Source: Pomphorhynchus laevis (Eukaryota; Acanthocephala; Palaeacanthocephala; Echinorhynchida; Pomphorhynchidae). Taken from it: a DNA stretch of 64,000 nt. Made by a program: the position numbers and the translations under genes. Shown here piece after piece: positions 20,280-35,300 of the stretch. Positions within the stretch are counted from its first letter, which is position 1; the number at the start of each line of letters is the position of its first letter. Below the pieces are notes generated by a model. That model was not told the origin of the DNA. It searched no databases and worked only from the letters and a program-made list of their open reading frames with translations. Location of the stretch: assembly GCA_012934845.2 (NCBI GenBank), contig WNNJ02001679.1, forward strand, positions 119,811 through 183,810, written 5' to 3'.

Positions 20280-20990
20280 AATGTGCCTCGCATTATCGTT
20301 GAGGAGTTAGGGGCCGAAACCTGATAGCATAGCAGTTCCTCCTGATGACCTCTTATTCTTATTATGATACAACGTCTGTTATTTATTAGTCAATTCATAA
20401 AAATGACGTTTATTTTAAATTTTATTTTTTATTTTTATTTTTTAACTTGATTTAAATTATAGAAAATCTAAAAACAATTATTAATTTTATTATTTAATTA
20501 TTAAATTAGTAAAATATATAAATCAAATAAATATTATTAAAAATAAATTTTAACTCTCAAGGGGAAAATTTTTATGAAATTTGTATTAGAACAAGAAACT
20601 TTGTATTATAACAAGATCAGTAGATAATCAAATCTAATTAAATAAATGATTAATTTAATCATTTTGTATTTTCGGTAACTATCGGGAAAATTTGTATGGA
20701 TGAATAGTAAATAATATACTTTGTATTAGAATAAGATACTTGATAATCAAATTTCATCAGAGTAAATATGTCATTAGCATGTATAAAACCCCGCTGTTAT
20801 GTTAGTTCGAGGGATATGCACAGAAACTTGATAATATAACATTTCGCATTTTCTGTAAATATAGTTACTTATTGAAAAAAATTTATGGATGGATAGTCAA
20901 TAATATACTTTTTATTAGAAGAAATAATAGATAATTAAATATAATCAGTAGAAATATGTCATTAGCATGTATTTGGCCCCATTTATTTTA
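20280..20990. repeat. Dispersed AT-rich repeat, several diverged units
   Basis: Units here pair with units at 22140-22830. Shared tags include AACCTGATAGCATAGCAGTT-CCTCCTGA, CTGTTATTTATTAGTCAATT-CATAA, AATAATATACTTTGTATT and GTCATTAGCATGTAT. Unit order and divergence suggest a non-autonomous repeat present in at least four partial copies. Confidence 0.65.
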
Positions 20991-22139
20991 CAGAATTAAT
21001 CAATTATACAAATTTTAGTTATTATAATTTATTACTCCATGCCTTGGAGGGTAATTGATATCGAATTAGCTTTTTAAATTAAATATTTTCGACTGTAATT
21101 GTATTTTAACGAACTGTGCTTCGTTTTGTTGCTATGGTAAATAATTAATTTAATTTATAGTTCACAATGAGATATTTTGCACACTTAATGCAGTCAACCT
21201 GCTGGCAAAAAACTTGAGAATAATCTGCAATAATGGTAACTATTTGCTTTGTCGTTTTAGAAAAATTTATTTAAATTTTAAGTCAATTTTAAATGACCAT
21301 TTTAAATATTTGTCTTATTATGATTAAACCTGTACACTCAGTGGTGTAGTGATAGTAATAATCCTTAATTAAAGACAATAACTGTTAGGTTTTTGCATAC
21401 AAAAAAGGTTTTAGTAAATCTAGATAAGTCCACATGTTTTGTAATTTTTTAATTGTAATTTCGTGTATTTTTTGAAAATGTGTGAATTCATCATACACAT
21501 TTCCGTAAAAGTTATAATTCAAACATAAAATATTGATTGCAATGATATACAACTGAAACTGATAAGGAATCGTAATCGCTTGTTGTTTCAATTTAAAGAT
21601 TAGGTGTGACTGAAATCAATGACAATTCATATAATTAGAACATTTCCAATCAATATAATGATATGCATTCGTAATGTTATTTTATTCTGCGTTCATTCGT
21701 GATCAACATTAAAATTTAAATTACTCTGCATTGTTTTTTCGAGTAAATAACGATCTGAAATATTTAATGCATTTGTTTTGTTAGCATTAGTTAAAATCAG
21801 CATGAAATGGGTATACATCAAATAACTAACACATAACCGGTAAATGATCTCCAAATTCAAAAGTGAATTAGAAAAAACATTTAGAAATAGATTAAACACG
21901 ACTACAGTTATTGCTATCACTCATGATGCAAAAAAAAGAAATCAATTAAAGAGCTTAATTATCAATCAAATATGTGGCTTCATAAAAATACTTTGGCACC
22001 ACTTCCATGTGTTCGATCACTTCTGCTCATTCAGCCATTTCAATTTAGCTCTACAGTTTTTTATTATAAAAGCCATAGCTAATTATCTAACAAGGCAATT
22101 TGCCTGACCAATGTTGTTAAAAACCAAATATATCGTAAT
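20991..22139. other. AT-rich stretch, no supported gene
   Basis: Short open frames occur on both strands around 21385-22107. They overlap each other, have AT-driven composition and no recognised motif. I do not call a gene. Confidence 0.45.
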
Positions 22140-22830
22140 GTATGATGACATATAATCCTTATTCTGATACATCGCCTGTTATTTATTAGTGAATTCATAA
22201 TAATTGACTTTTTTAAATTTTAAATTTAAAATTTAACTTTATATAAATTATTTAAAATCTTACTAAGTATTTATTATTTATAATTATTTTTATATACATT
22301 GTATAAAATATGCCGACTCAGTTATCATATCTGATTAATTTGAAATTTAATGTTATGTGTTTTAAATATATCCATAATAATTTTATTTTATGTACATTAA
22401 ATATATCGACATTAATATTTATATATTTAAAAATATTTATGTATTTATGTATTTATATATTCTTAATATATAAAATATTGATGCATTGCTTATGTAATGA
22501 TATTGTTTTTCTTCAAAATCATTTAAATAATTTAATAGATACATCTTTTAAGCTAGGTTACTATAAATATTATATCAGACAGGAAATAATAAAATGTATA
22601 TATCAACAAAATAGAATTAAAAATAAATTTAAACTCTTAAACTGAACATTTTTATGGATGGAAAATAAATAATATACTTTGTATTTTAATAAAAGCAACT
22701 TGATAATCAAATTTTATCATAGGAAATACGTCATTAGCATGCATTTGGCCACGCTGCTATGTTGGGTCGAGTAATAGGGTCAAAACCTAATAGCATAGTA
22801 GTTCCTCCTGAAGGAACATGTGGATTCGTG
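22140..22830. repeat. Second cluster of the dispersed AT-rich repeat
   Basis: Carries CTGTTATTTATTAGTGAATT (22171-22190), AATAATATACTTTGTATT (22668), GTCATTAGCATGCATTTGG-CC (22731) and CCTAATAGCATAGTAGTTCC-TCCTGA (22787), matching the cluster at 20280-20990. Confidence 0.65.
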
Positions 22831-23193
22831 CTTTCATTTAAAGCAACTTTATCATTGACAGGCTGCAGTTTGCCTCAATATATTGATGATCAGGTCATTT
22901 TAATTTTTAATATTACGTATCAAACTATGACCATTTGTGTGCTTGAATGCGTGAGAGTCGTTATACACATACAATGTACTTTAATTGAGTCTAATTAATT
23001 AAAATAAAATTTATATAATCATTATACAATCATATTATACTTATGATATAAATAATATACATCGTAATATTATAAAATATAATATTTTTATTATTTAATA
23101 AAATAATATTACTGAAATAACGAAACAGATATTAGACATTATATTTACAATTAGAAACGTGCAAAATTGGTTAATAGTAAAAACTATATTTAG
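22831..23193. other. AT-rich region directly upstream of the first DRC4 exon found
   Basis: No ORF of note. It must contain the intron that ends in the acceptor TATATTTAG at 23193. The initiator ATG of DRC4 should lie in an exon further upstream, which I could not locate. Confidence 0.4.
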
Positions 23194-23307
23194 GGTCCGA
23201 AAAAAATTAAAAGAAAGGGAAAAAAGAAAAGGGCGGAAGAAGCCAATGAAGCAGATACGCATCTAGCTACCGAGCAAGCAAAGACATCGGACATGTCTAG
23301 AGAACAG
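23194..23307 (+). CDS. GAS8: DRC4 exon 1 (first found)
   Basis: 38 codons between acceptor TATATTTAG and donor CAG|GTAAAA. Encodes [17 protein letters not shown] and ends TSDMSREQ, as in the GAS8 N-terminus (MAPKKKGKKGK ... DMSKEQ). It has no ATG at its start, so an upstream exon supplies Met. Confidence 0.85.
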
Positions 23308-26300
23308 GTAAAACTATTTCGTCCGGCTATTTTTATTCATGAACAGTACTTTAAACGATCTATCACTTATAAACTCAAGTTTCTTCTTTGATTAGTAACG
23401 CACAATGGTTTTGCCAATAGTTTTAATAATAACGCACAATGGTTTTAAATTAACAACCGACAGTGGTTTTTTCAATGTTTTTTATAATGGTTCTCCTTTT
23501 CACTTCAGTTGATAGGAATTCTTGGATTGTAATTGGATTTGCTTCCTTGAATCTTAGTTCATCGTCATTATGCAAATCGATTCGAGTATCATAGTGCCGC
23601 TCTTTCTTTTCCACTTTATGCATTAATAAAAGTACTTAGATGATAATTTGATCTGGTTCCTGACATTTTACTTCCTTTGGCATATATATATACAAATTGT
23701 TATTGCGAAAAATCGCTTGAAACTGTGGTCCAGGAGCCAAAGCCGGCTACGATTGATTTTTAATCCACTGCTAAATAAATTTGTTATGTATTTGCTAAAG
23801 TAAATACATATTTGCTATATATATTTGCAAATATATTTATTATTTACTAATATATTTTTATTTACAAATATATTTACAAATATATCTATTCGAATATTAA
23901 ACTTTGCCGGTATTCGAATCTTTTTCGATATCATAAACTCAAATTAATGATTGCTTTTAATGGAATGTTTTAGTATTGCAGAAGACGAGTCACTTTTATT
24001 TAGAAATGTAAAATCACCTTTATTTAGAAATTTTCTTTTGTATCTATTGCATATAAGATAGTAATTTTTATGGGTGAACAATCTTGACAAGAGTAAAGTG
24101 TTCTACCGAAACGTTGTATAAAATAAATTGTTTGCATCTATCATGTATCAATATCTATCATGTGGATAATATCAATGCCAGCCAAATGTTCACTGGCACG
24201 CCAAAGTAATATTAACAGAAATGCATTGATGTTCAAAATAATTATTTAATCATCGAATTTTTTAGAAAAATAAATAAAATTGAATTTATAAAAATATTCT
24301 TTTATAATCTTGAAATTTTTTTATTGGGTGGTATCATGAAGCTATGAAATCAGCTATTTGCTACTGTTTTGTTCGTTAAACTCTTGACATTATACATTTA
24401 TAATAAAATAATTATAGAAGATGGTAAAATTTATTTTATAATTAATATTTATTTAATTATTTATAGTATTTATTAGTTATTACTTATGTAATCTCAAGTA
24501 TTTAAATCATTAAGGGCCATTTAAATTTTTATGATTCTTTTTAGATTTGTAAATGTTTGCAAATTATTAAATTATTTTCATTTTGAATTATAAAAACAAT
24601 TAAAATTAGCTCAATTTAATTTTACGGTTTCTGTAAATCTGGCATCTATTAGAAAAAACATATATTTCAGATTTATCAATAAATGTTTAAAATAAATTTT
24701 TATTGTGAATATTAAAATTTATAATTATTCTGATTGTGAATATTAAACAAGCTTATTTGATAGTAAACATTTTTGTGTTTAAATTATTAACAAATAATTA
24801 AAAATAATTGTTTAAGATATGAATAAATATTAAAGAATTCGAATTTTTAACGTGAATTATCTTACAATTGACGAATATAAATATAATTGTGTTAAAATAA
24901 CAATCCAGCAATACAACCTGCTATTTGTTTTCAAATCTGGCGATTTGAATCTTCTTGAGTTAAAATATGTACAGAAAGGTTGTACTAGGTTTAAACTTAT
25001 CCGATTATGATTTACGTTGCTAAATAAGAAAGTTTATGTAAGAAATTAAAGATGTGCATTAATTCTGAAAATAATAATTTAGCTGGAAGAACACATCATT
25101 AGATTAAATGAAGAACTTGTTATAGAGCGAGAGCACAAAAAGTATTTTCAACTCGAGCGTGATAGGCTCAAGGTATTTATGGAACACCAAACAAAGTTTG
25201 TCACCGATAAAGATCAAAATGAACGTGTACTACTTCACGAAATTGACAAGATCAAAAACAAAGAGGGTCGATCATTGCAAGTAATGTAAACAGATAATTA
25301 GTGACATCGTCAAATAATTCAATATTTAGGTATTCCGTAATAAAATCAATTTGCTAGTGAAGCTAAACGAACAAAAGAGTGCGGAAGAACGTTTAAAATG
25401 GCTGGAAGAAATGCAAAACATTTTGCATAGCAATGAAAAGAATGAGATCGAATTAATGAAAAAGATATTCGATCTTAGTCAAGAGTTCGATGAATACAAA
25501 GAAAATCAAGTATCGATTATGCTAAGCATTCGGAAGGTATCAAACATTTGTAATTCATTATTAACAAACATTGAACAAGAAACACAGAACAAGCATTGAA
25601 CTTGTTCAACGCTTGAACGATAAGCATTGAACAAGATAAATCCAAAGATATTTAATATATTTTTATATCTTAATATTGTCTTTTCATTAACGGAGCTACG
25701 GATTTTTATGTTTTTGAATGACAATGACTCATCTAAATCTCTTCAAAAGGATACAAGCTTTTCTGTTATGCATCCTTTTTTTAAAGTACGATAAGAACTG
25801 ATTTTTGACAATTTAATTTTGATATTTTCCAGTCTTTGGTCAGACAAAGGTCAATATGTAAAACGGCAAACGAACGAATAAGGATGAAATAATTCTTATT
25901 ACAAAAATGCTGTTATTGTCCTCTTTTGAGGAGAATAATAGAGATATTTAAGAATATACGATAGCACAATGAAACATATACTCTCCACTTAAGGTATATT
26001 AAAATATTGTATTTTGGTCGTATTCATTTAGCTGTATTAGCAATTTTTTAAATATAAATTATTTCACTCAAAAAACTAAATAGTTCATTAAATAATTGAA
26101 TAATTAATATTTAAAAAATTAAATATAAATTATTTCACTCGAAAAATTAAATTGTTCATTAAATAATTTTTAAATAATTTCAGTTTATTAGTCCATTAAT
26201 AATAAATACATATTAAGTTAACCCGCCAATGGGCCCATAAATAATAATCATTACATGAAGATCAACATTTCAACAGAGTGTATGCTTGCAATTGATTGCG

Positions 26301-29300
26301 GGTGCTTCTTTCTTCAGCTATCGGCAATTTGCATACTGATACCCTCCATAATATTGACAGGAATTCCCCTCCTTGATCGATATGCACGCAAGCATTGTGA
26401 TATGGACCTGGCCATCGCGATGCTCAGTTTTGCTCGCAACCACGAGATTACCTCGAAGTAACTTCTTGCTCGCTTGCTACTAATTTTTGAGGTAATCGCA
26501 TGCATGGCGGATTGCGCCATACGTCCCGCTCCACAAGTGGACGCAAATACAATAGGAGCGAATGAACTGTGATCGATCTTACGTATACGTTCCCCATATT
26601 TCGATCGCTTTCTCTTTTCATGGTATTCGAAAAATGTATGTGTTGACTTCGGAAAATACGATGTAGCATTTGAATTGAATATACACACGTCCATGAACAT
26701 GCGTTCCATCCTATTTTCAGAGAGACCATGACATACTATATCTGAACAAGCATCGTATTTCTCGTCGTTGTGCTAGTTTCAAATAAATACGTTTCAGGCA
26801 CTGAAGCTAAACTTGGTTCAATTGCAACACTTGAGCATATTTCTGTTAAGGCAGTTGCCAATACATTGCGAACTTCATTGTGACGTCCTGTAGGAAGGCC
26901 ACATTTTATACACGATAAAACCTTGTTAATGTTAAACTCAGCTCCACAAACACATGTATGAGCTATGTTTGTGGATTCCAGGTCGTACCTAGCCGTCAAA
27001 GCATCACAGAATTCGATAGTTGACAGATGACTATCAAACGCTTCTAGTGGACGGCTTGTTAGCCAACCTGATGCACCCTTCACAGATGCAGAGTCAAGTA
27101 ACCGGGTTGTTCTGGGGAAGTCAACCTCCACATCGTCCGCCTTTCTTTTTGACTTTCCAAATTTTGGATTCTTAATTTCCCAGCAATTTAAATTTGCGAT
27201 TGTTCACGATCATTCGCAAGTACAGTATTAAACGGAATGCACATTTGAATTGATAAACTGTGCTGATTCAGTACCTCGACTAGGGGATCCCAAAATCCAA
27301 GTCCGCCTAATTTGGTAGGAAGAATATATACGTTTTCTAGCTCGTTGATGGTTTTCTGCGAGAATAAGCCAGTACAGAACACTTCGAATATGTTTTCTTT
27401 CAGTGGCCCAAACCATTCCCCCTTGCATTTTGTGGTGCGAATAATGTGAAGCCATTTATTCTGGAAAGCGTTAATATATGCGTAGTAGTACAATGAGCAT
27501 TCCTATTTGCTAATGTGCTAAGTTGCAGAAGCTGCTCGCACCAAATGTCAATCTTACATGTCACGATCCGCTCAATAAATGTGACGATTCCAACTGGTGC
27601 ACCAAGAATTGTAAGACCGTCATCCGTGAAGGTCTTACAATTACAGGTTCGCATCGTGAAATAAACTAATTACTCTTAATTTTTGTTCAAGGTGAACAAA
27701 TAGTTTGCTCTTTGCTGGGCTAACGACATATCCGTATTGTGAGGCTATCTCCGTCAACAAATCCCATATCTGTCTGAGGTTTTCCGTGGTGCCCACTAAG
27801 TTCGCGGATTTCCAGTTTTAATAAATAAAGACTTTATTAAATACACCAAAATATAGCATGCAAGAATAAAAAAGTAGGTAATAACCAAATCAGATAAAAA
27901 ATGACAGAATTTTCCTTCGTTATTTTCATCTTCTCTTTCCCTTTCATGGCCTCAAATCCAGAGGGATCTGAGCCCCCCCCCCAACCGATCCAACACGCCG
28001 CCTTCCGACTGAACCAACCGGAGTCTTTCAAACCCCCAAAGAATCTAATCGGCGCGGACTATGCTTGGTAAACGAGAGATGAGGAGCTTAAGAAACCAAA
28101 GCCTTTGCTCAGGGGAACGTCCTCTTGATAAGAAGACTAATCCCGAGATAGCCCAAGTGGCCCAAAGGCGCACCTGGGTTTTCCCTTTCAATGACAGAAG
28201 CTGAGCCCGTTTTAGGTCCCACCTAGCTTTCTTCAGGATACGTTTGAGTCTATCCAGGTCAGCTTTCGCCGACCAGTTCACCGTAACGATGAACCCCAGG
28301 TATTTTACTCGACTTGTGAAGGTGGAAAGTGGTTCAGAGGCAAATATGGAGGAGAGCACAGAGAGTGCTAATCTCTTAAGTTTTTGCTTTGTAGCAGGAG
28401 TGCAATGGAAGACGACCAGCTGCGATTTATCTGAGTTTAAAATAAGATTAGATATGGGTAACTGATCTTTTAATCTTAAAAAGAAACGGCTGATGTCAGA
28501 CTACGTCTTTACACATGTGTCCAGTAAAGAGAGCTGTGGTGTCATCAGCGTACACTACGAGACGTTGTTCGCGTTTAAATATTTTGAATAGTTTAATAGA
28601 GGCAGCAAGATATAAGATAGGAGAAAGTGGGGATTCTTGAGGTACACCTGTAATAGGGTAGAACTGACGCGCATCAGGGTCGTCTTCATAGTAAAATCGC
28701 TTGGTATACAGCAGGATCTCCACTATGTTCACAATTCTCGCAAGCAACCCGAGGGACCTGAGAGAAGAGATCACAAAAGGAATGGAGATGCGGTCAAATG
28801 CAGCAGAAAAGTCAAGGAAAACAGCCACAACTAGACGATGGCTATTATTCCGACAAAACTGATCCACCTCACCTACTGCTGAATGAACCGAGCGACCTTT
28901 GACAAACCCTTGAATACCTGGAGGGATCAAATTACGCCTACTTAAATAATCGCGGATTTTACGCGCAAGCGCTTTTTCGTAAATCGACACGAGGATATTT
29001 TGAATCGAAATCGGTCGCAGATCTTTAGGGCATGAACAGGATTTTTTCTTAGGAATATAAAAACGCTTACTAATATTGATACCTGCTACATCGGAGAGGA
29101 GGCTAAAAGCATTGTGACGGCCACCTCTCTTCTCTGATCAGCTGTCAAAAGCTGACAGACCCGAGAAGAAAGTGGAACGACGGATTTGGAGATGCCCGGG
29201 AGTGGACCCCAGGAGTTAAGGATATCCGTAACAGATAGATCCCTACTCCTGAAGTTACACCAAGGCGGGATTGGTTGAGGTGTTAGAGTGGCTCCATAGT

Positions 29301-32300
29301 TGTGTAGGGTTAGTGACTCCTCCAAAACTTTATCAAGGCCAACATTTCCTATCCAACGCAATGCTCTATCCTTCCAGCAAACAAACTTCTCCTTCTTGAA
29401 AATCTTCCAAAAGGAAGACTGAGAAGGATTAAGGCGAGCTATACTCGTCCTATCCCTACTCAGCTGGAACCTGTATCTAGTGCTCCAGTATTCATTCGAG
29501 AGAGCCTGTTTGGCGGAAGCAGAGAGATTAGGGAGGTTCAGTAATTTTGCTAGGACCTTGAGTTTTGTCGGAGTGGGATTGTATATACGACCTTTATAGG
29601 TAGTCGATAGAATCGCGGTAGCTTGCGAAAAGAGGTAGGTATTAAATTTGGTCAAACTCTCATTTCCTATTAAGGGAAAGAGTTGGATAGCCGCTTGAAA
29701 GAGGGCCACTCTGATCGGATCAAAGTGAAACCTGCTTCGAAGCAGCATATCTTCCTCGATCCTCCAACGAATTAGGTCATGAGAAATGGACAATTGCTGG
29801 CGCGACTGCTCCGTGCAGAAGGGTATTAACAACCACCTCGAGTGAAGCAGTAAAATGTCGAGGATAGAATTTGTTGATGTGCAATGAAAGGTAGGTGACG
29901 GGGGTTTGTGAATAAGATAACCGTTCCTAGCTCTGCGAAGTGCTGCATTTATTCAACGACCAGTAATGTCGTTTAAATCTCTAAGTATAATGTCATAACC
30001 GCTGTCAATAATACTATCCAGGAGGTCACGGTTCTTGTGAATTTCCCCTGGACGGATGTAGACATTGGCTAGACTTATGCGTTTACCGTTCTTACTGAGT
30101 GAAACTTCTAAACAAGAAAGGGCTGAACATGAGTAGTTTAATAGGAGGGAGGACCTTAAGGAGCACTTAACTAAGGTCAATAGTCCTTGAGATGAAGATG
30201 AGTGAGGTGGGGTTTGTACGGAGTATAGTGGGAACAGATATGCTTTATGATAATTCGAGTAATGTCCTGGGAGAGACGGATAGACCGCGTCTCCTGAAGG
30301 ACTATAACATCTGCATCTCTACCAGATAGAAGTCTAAGGGCGGAAGCACCTCCCGAGTTCCACTGAAGGATATTCAGTGAAAAAGGCTCACGAGTATTCT
30401 GCATTGTGATGGATTAGTTGGATTGGGGATTGCCTACCTAGACAAAGCTAGGTGCAGAAAGGTTGCCCTTCCCACCACTAGCCCCCTCCAAGGAAGGTAC
30501 TTGCCCCTGGGCAGTATCTTCATTTCCCCTATTAGTCTTCTGTTAGATTAGCATCCCAATCTTGAGCGAGGAGACGGCATGGGCTGAAGCCCCTCTTTTT
30601 CGACTCCGGTACCGAGGAAACAGGAAGCACAGGATTAGTCCCGATAACGGTTAGGATAGAGCGTACTAACTCTTCCATTGCTGACATTCAGTAGAATGTC
30701 AGCATCATCCATACGTGGAGCTGCAGCGACCGCGAAGGAGTTGGCCTGATTGGGCGGTTTCAGCGAGAATAACTTCATATATTCTTTGAATAGAGAGCAT
30801 TGCCTGCTCCAAGCTGGATGGCAGCCCCGCAATTCGAGCAGGAAAAGAAGGGCCTCGCAGCTATCGGTAGTTGTAAGAGAAGGACATCTGGTGGAGCTAC
30901 AGGCCCCACACGAAGGGGTCCTACTGCAGCTGGAGGCCCAGCCGGGAAAAGGCTGGGCCTCCAAAAGCCAACCGGAATTGACCTCAGATTGGTGACCTTG
31001 AATTTAGCCATAAAAGAACTTATATCTTCTTCTTCCATTAAACAGGGAAGATTTGAAACTTTCAGTGAGGCCAGGATAGGCTTGGATGAGATTTCACCAT
31101 ATTCAGTTAAATTGGCAGAGAAGTACTCCATGTAGTTTGCGGCGAGGTCATTCGAGACAAAAGAGATCTTCATCTCCACAGGGTGTAACCTAACAGAGTT
31201 AAATAGAACCCTGTTCTGATACTGTTTGGAGAATGATCTCAAAAATTTGTTGTAGAGATCGTGTTTTTCAATCGGTTTCTTAACTTTAATTATGAGCAAA
31301 TTCTTTAATTTAAAAATGGGGGGAAGCACCTCCCCATCACCTGAGACCATAGAAAAATTACTAACCTTGTTAATTGGATCCGTAGTTAGATTTACATTTA
31401 ATTTGTCTTTTTTGTAGGATTATCGTTGATTTTTGCTGCTATCGTTTGATAGTTCCGAAGTTACTTGTACACCACACATTTCATTCATTCGTTATCTTCA
31501 TTTCCATTTTTGAGTGACATCCGATAGACGTTATTGTATTTGTCGGATAAGCGGTATCGACAGAGTTACAAACGCGGCTATTGCAAACGGATCTCCTTGA
31601 GTAAATCCTTCTGTTACTTTTAGCACGTCATCTCCCGTCGTCATCAATATACTGCCGTCATATGTGTTATGCAACAATTGTGACATGGCTGGGCATACGT
31701 TAGCTATATTTGCTAGAGCCACTTTCGACAGGCTTTGTTAAAATAATAATAAGGATTTTCTTAATAAAAAAGAGATAACATGTTACACATAAAGGGATAA
31801 ATAAGTAAATTAGTTATAAAAAGTTAAGTCAACAGTGAGACTGCATATTCTTCATAATCACTTCTTCTCATTGCGTAGGCCTCAAATCCATGGGGATCTG
31901 AGCCCCCCAACCAATCTAACACGCCGCTTTCCGATTGAACCACCCGGGGTCTTTCACCACCGAAGAATCCAATTGGCGCGGACGATGCTGGGTAAGCGCG
32001 AGACAAGGAGCTTTAGAAACCTTAGTCTTTGCTCTGGGGGACGTCCTCTAGAGAAGAAGACTAATCCCGAGATAGCCCAGGTACCCCAAAGGCGCACCTG
32101 GGTTTTCCCATTCAACGACAGATGCTGGGCCCGTTTCAGAGCCCAACTAGCTCTCTTCAGGATACGTTTGAGTCTATCTAGGTCGGCTTTAGCCGACCAG
32201 TTCACCGAAACGGTGAACCCCAGGTATTTTACTCGACTTGTGAAGGTAGGGAGTGGTTCAGAGGCAAATATGGAGGAGGGCGCAGAGAGTGCTAGTCTCT

Positions 32301-35300
32301 TAAGTTTTTGCTTTGTCGCAGGGGAGCCATGAAAGACAACCACCTGCGATTTAGCGGAGTTTAGAATAAGATTGGACTTGGGTAACTGGTCTTTTAATCT
32401 TAAAAAGAAACTGCTGATGTCTGGGACTACGTCCTTACACCTGCGTCCAGAGAACAGGGCTGTGGTGTCATCAGCGTACACCACTAGACGTTGCTGTCAT
32501 TTAAATATTTTGAATAGATTGATGGAGGCAGCAAGATATAAGATAGGAGAGAGAGGGGAACCTTGAGGCACACCCGTAATAGGGTAGAACTGACGCGCAT
32601 CAGGGTCATCATCATAGTAAAATCGCTTGGTATACAGCAGTATCTCCACCCTGTTAACAATTCTTGCAGGCAACCAGAGGGACCTGAGAGAAGAGATAAC
32701 AAAAGGTATTGATATACGGTCAAATGCAGCGGAAAAATCAAGGAAAACAGCCACAACGAGTTGATGGCTATTCTCCCAACAGAACCGTTGCACCTCACCC
32801 ACTGCTGAATGGACCGAGCGACTTTTGACGAACCCATGGAAACCGGGTGGGATTAAATTTCGCTTACTTAGATGATCACGGATTCTACGCGCAAGCGCTT
32901 TTTCGTATATCAAAACGAGGGAATTTTGAATCGAAATTGGCCGCAGGTCTTTAGGACATTTGACCGGATGCTTTTTTGGAATAAAAATTCTTTTGCTAAT
33001 GTTGATGCCGGCCACATCGGATGGGGTGGCTAATAGCATTGTTACGGCCACCTCCCTTCTTTGATCAGCTGTCAAAAGCTGACATACACGAGAAGAGAGT
33101 GGAGCGACGGAATTGGAGGTGCCCTGTAGAGGCCCCCAGGCGTTGAGAATATCTGGCACAGATAAGTCTCTACTCCTGAAGTCTCCCCAGAGCGGGATTG
33201 GTTGCGGTGATTGAGTGGCTCCATAATTATGTAAGGCTAGGGACTCCTCCGAAACTTTGTCAAGGCCTATACTACCGATCCACCACACAGCCCTATCCCT
33301 CCAGCAAACAAACTTCTCCCTCTTGAATATCTTCCAGAAGGAAGACTGAGAAGGGTTAAGACGAGCGATACTCGCCCTATCCCTACTCAGCTGGAACCAG
33401 TATCTGGTGCGCCAGTACTCGTTCGAGATAGTCTGTTTGGCAGAAGAAGAGAGAGAAGGGAGGTTAAGTAGTCTAGCTAGGACCTTGAGTTTTGTCGAAG
33501 TGGGACAAAAAACTCGACCTTTATAGGTTGTCGAGAGAAACGCGGTAGCTTGCGAAGAGAGATAGGAGTTAAATTCGGTTAAACTCTCATTACCAATTCG
33601 GGGAAAGCGTTGGATGGCTGCATGGAAGAAAGCCACTCTGATCGGATCAAAGTGGAATCTTCTTCGAAGCAGCGTATCCTCCTCTATCTGCCAACGAATT
33701 AAATCATGAGAGTGGACAGATGTTGACGCGATTGCTCGGTACAGAGGGGTTTAAACAACCACCTCTTATGTAGCAATAGTAAGTCGAGGAGTGAATTCGT
33801 TGATGTGCAATGAAAGGTTGGGGAGGGTGGTTTATGAATAAGATAACCGTTCCTGGCTCTGCGGAGGGCTGCATTAATCCAACGACCAGTTCTGTCGTTG
33901 AAGTCACCTAGTATCATGTCATAGCCGCCGTCAATAATCCCATCCAGAAGGTCACGGTTCTTGTGAATCTCCCCTGGACGAATGTAAACGTTGGCAAGAC
34001 TGATGCGTTTACCGTTCTTAACGAGTGAGACTACTAGACAAGACAGGGCTGGACAAGAGTAATTTAGCAAGAGGGAAGATCTTAAAGAGCACTTAACTAA
34101 GGTCAAGAGTCCTTGAGAAGAAGAGGAATGAGGCGGGGTTATGTACGGAGTATAGTGTGAATAAATGTGCTTAGGGATAAATCGAGTAATGTCCTGGGGG
34201 AGACGGATAGACCGTCTCCTGAAGGACTATAACATCTGCGTCTCTACCAGATAAAAGTCTAAGGGCAGAAGCACCTCCCGAATTCCACTGAAGAATATTC
34301 AGTGAAAAAGGCTCAGGCTTACTCACCATTGTGTTAAATTAGTTGGAAGGGGATGCCAACCTAGACAGAGCTAGGTGCAAGAGGGTTACCCCCTTGCCAC
34401 TAGCACCATCCAGGGTCGGACTCCCCAAGGCAGTATCATCATTTCCCGAGGAGGCCATAGACTTCAACAATTTTCCGATCTTGAGAGGAGGAACGGGCTG
34501 AGCAGACCCGCCACGCTTCTTAGTGCTGGGGGTATGCAACAAATCGGCTGGAACTGGTGCCACCGTGGGCGTGCCTACGAGAGAGGAGATGAGTGGCAAA
34601 AAAAGAGCTTGTAGTTCACTAATAATCATCTTCTTTTAGTTAGCCAGAAGATGTATAATGTCATTATTTGGCATCCGATCTGGAGCGGCAGCAGCGTACG
34701 ATTTCGTAATCGGCGTAGAAAATCTCTGTCTGTAGGCTTTAAACAGGGTGCATTTTTTCGACCAAGCGGGGTGCACTCCCCCACAGTTTACACAATAGGG
34801 TGTGGTAAGGCATTTGTCGTTGTTAGCCGGGTGCGGGCAGTCACCCTTGCCACAAACACCACAAACAGAGGAATTAGAACAGGTGGAGGACCAGTGCCCC
34901 CAGCCGTGACATTTTTGGCAATGAGGGTAGGTGAGGGTGTCCTCACTAATCAGCAAGAATTTCAAATTGAATCCCAAAAAGGGATTAACTGTTGAAGCGG
35001 CAAGAATGTGCCCGTTGTCTAGATCCGTCTCAGCAAAGGCAACTAGGAGCGGGTCACCGCCTTTACTTAGTACATGTATGATTGAAGAAAGTTTGAACAG
35101 TTTTTTTAATTGATCAATATCATCGTCAGAATTGAACGAAGGAAAATTAGAAATTTTTAAAGTACATCTTAGCGGCAGAATAGTTATAGTACCAATAGTA
35201 GATAGATTAGTGGAAAAGAATTTTCTGTAATCCTCGAGTATGTCACCATTCGCAAAGGAGACCCTGAGTGTATTCTCGAGGGTTTTAAAAGAGTTGAATA

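Noticed and set aside
21385-22107. Overlapping short frames on both strands
   Set aside because: Composition is AT-driven, no motif is recognised and the frames conflict with each other.
22310-22645. 111-codon plus-strand frame rich in Ile, Tyr and Leu
   Set aside because: Its residues follow from extreme AT content, and it overlaps the dispersed repeat cluster.
25537-25599. Read-through of DRC4 exon 3 to a TGA as a natural C-terminus
   Set aside because: A canonical donor at 25537 joins in frame to exon 4, and the joined protein follows GAS8 over the rest of its length.
31835-32332. 165-codon plus-strand frame
   Set aside because: It is antisense to ORF2 of LINE E2, which has clear RT motifs on the minus strand.
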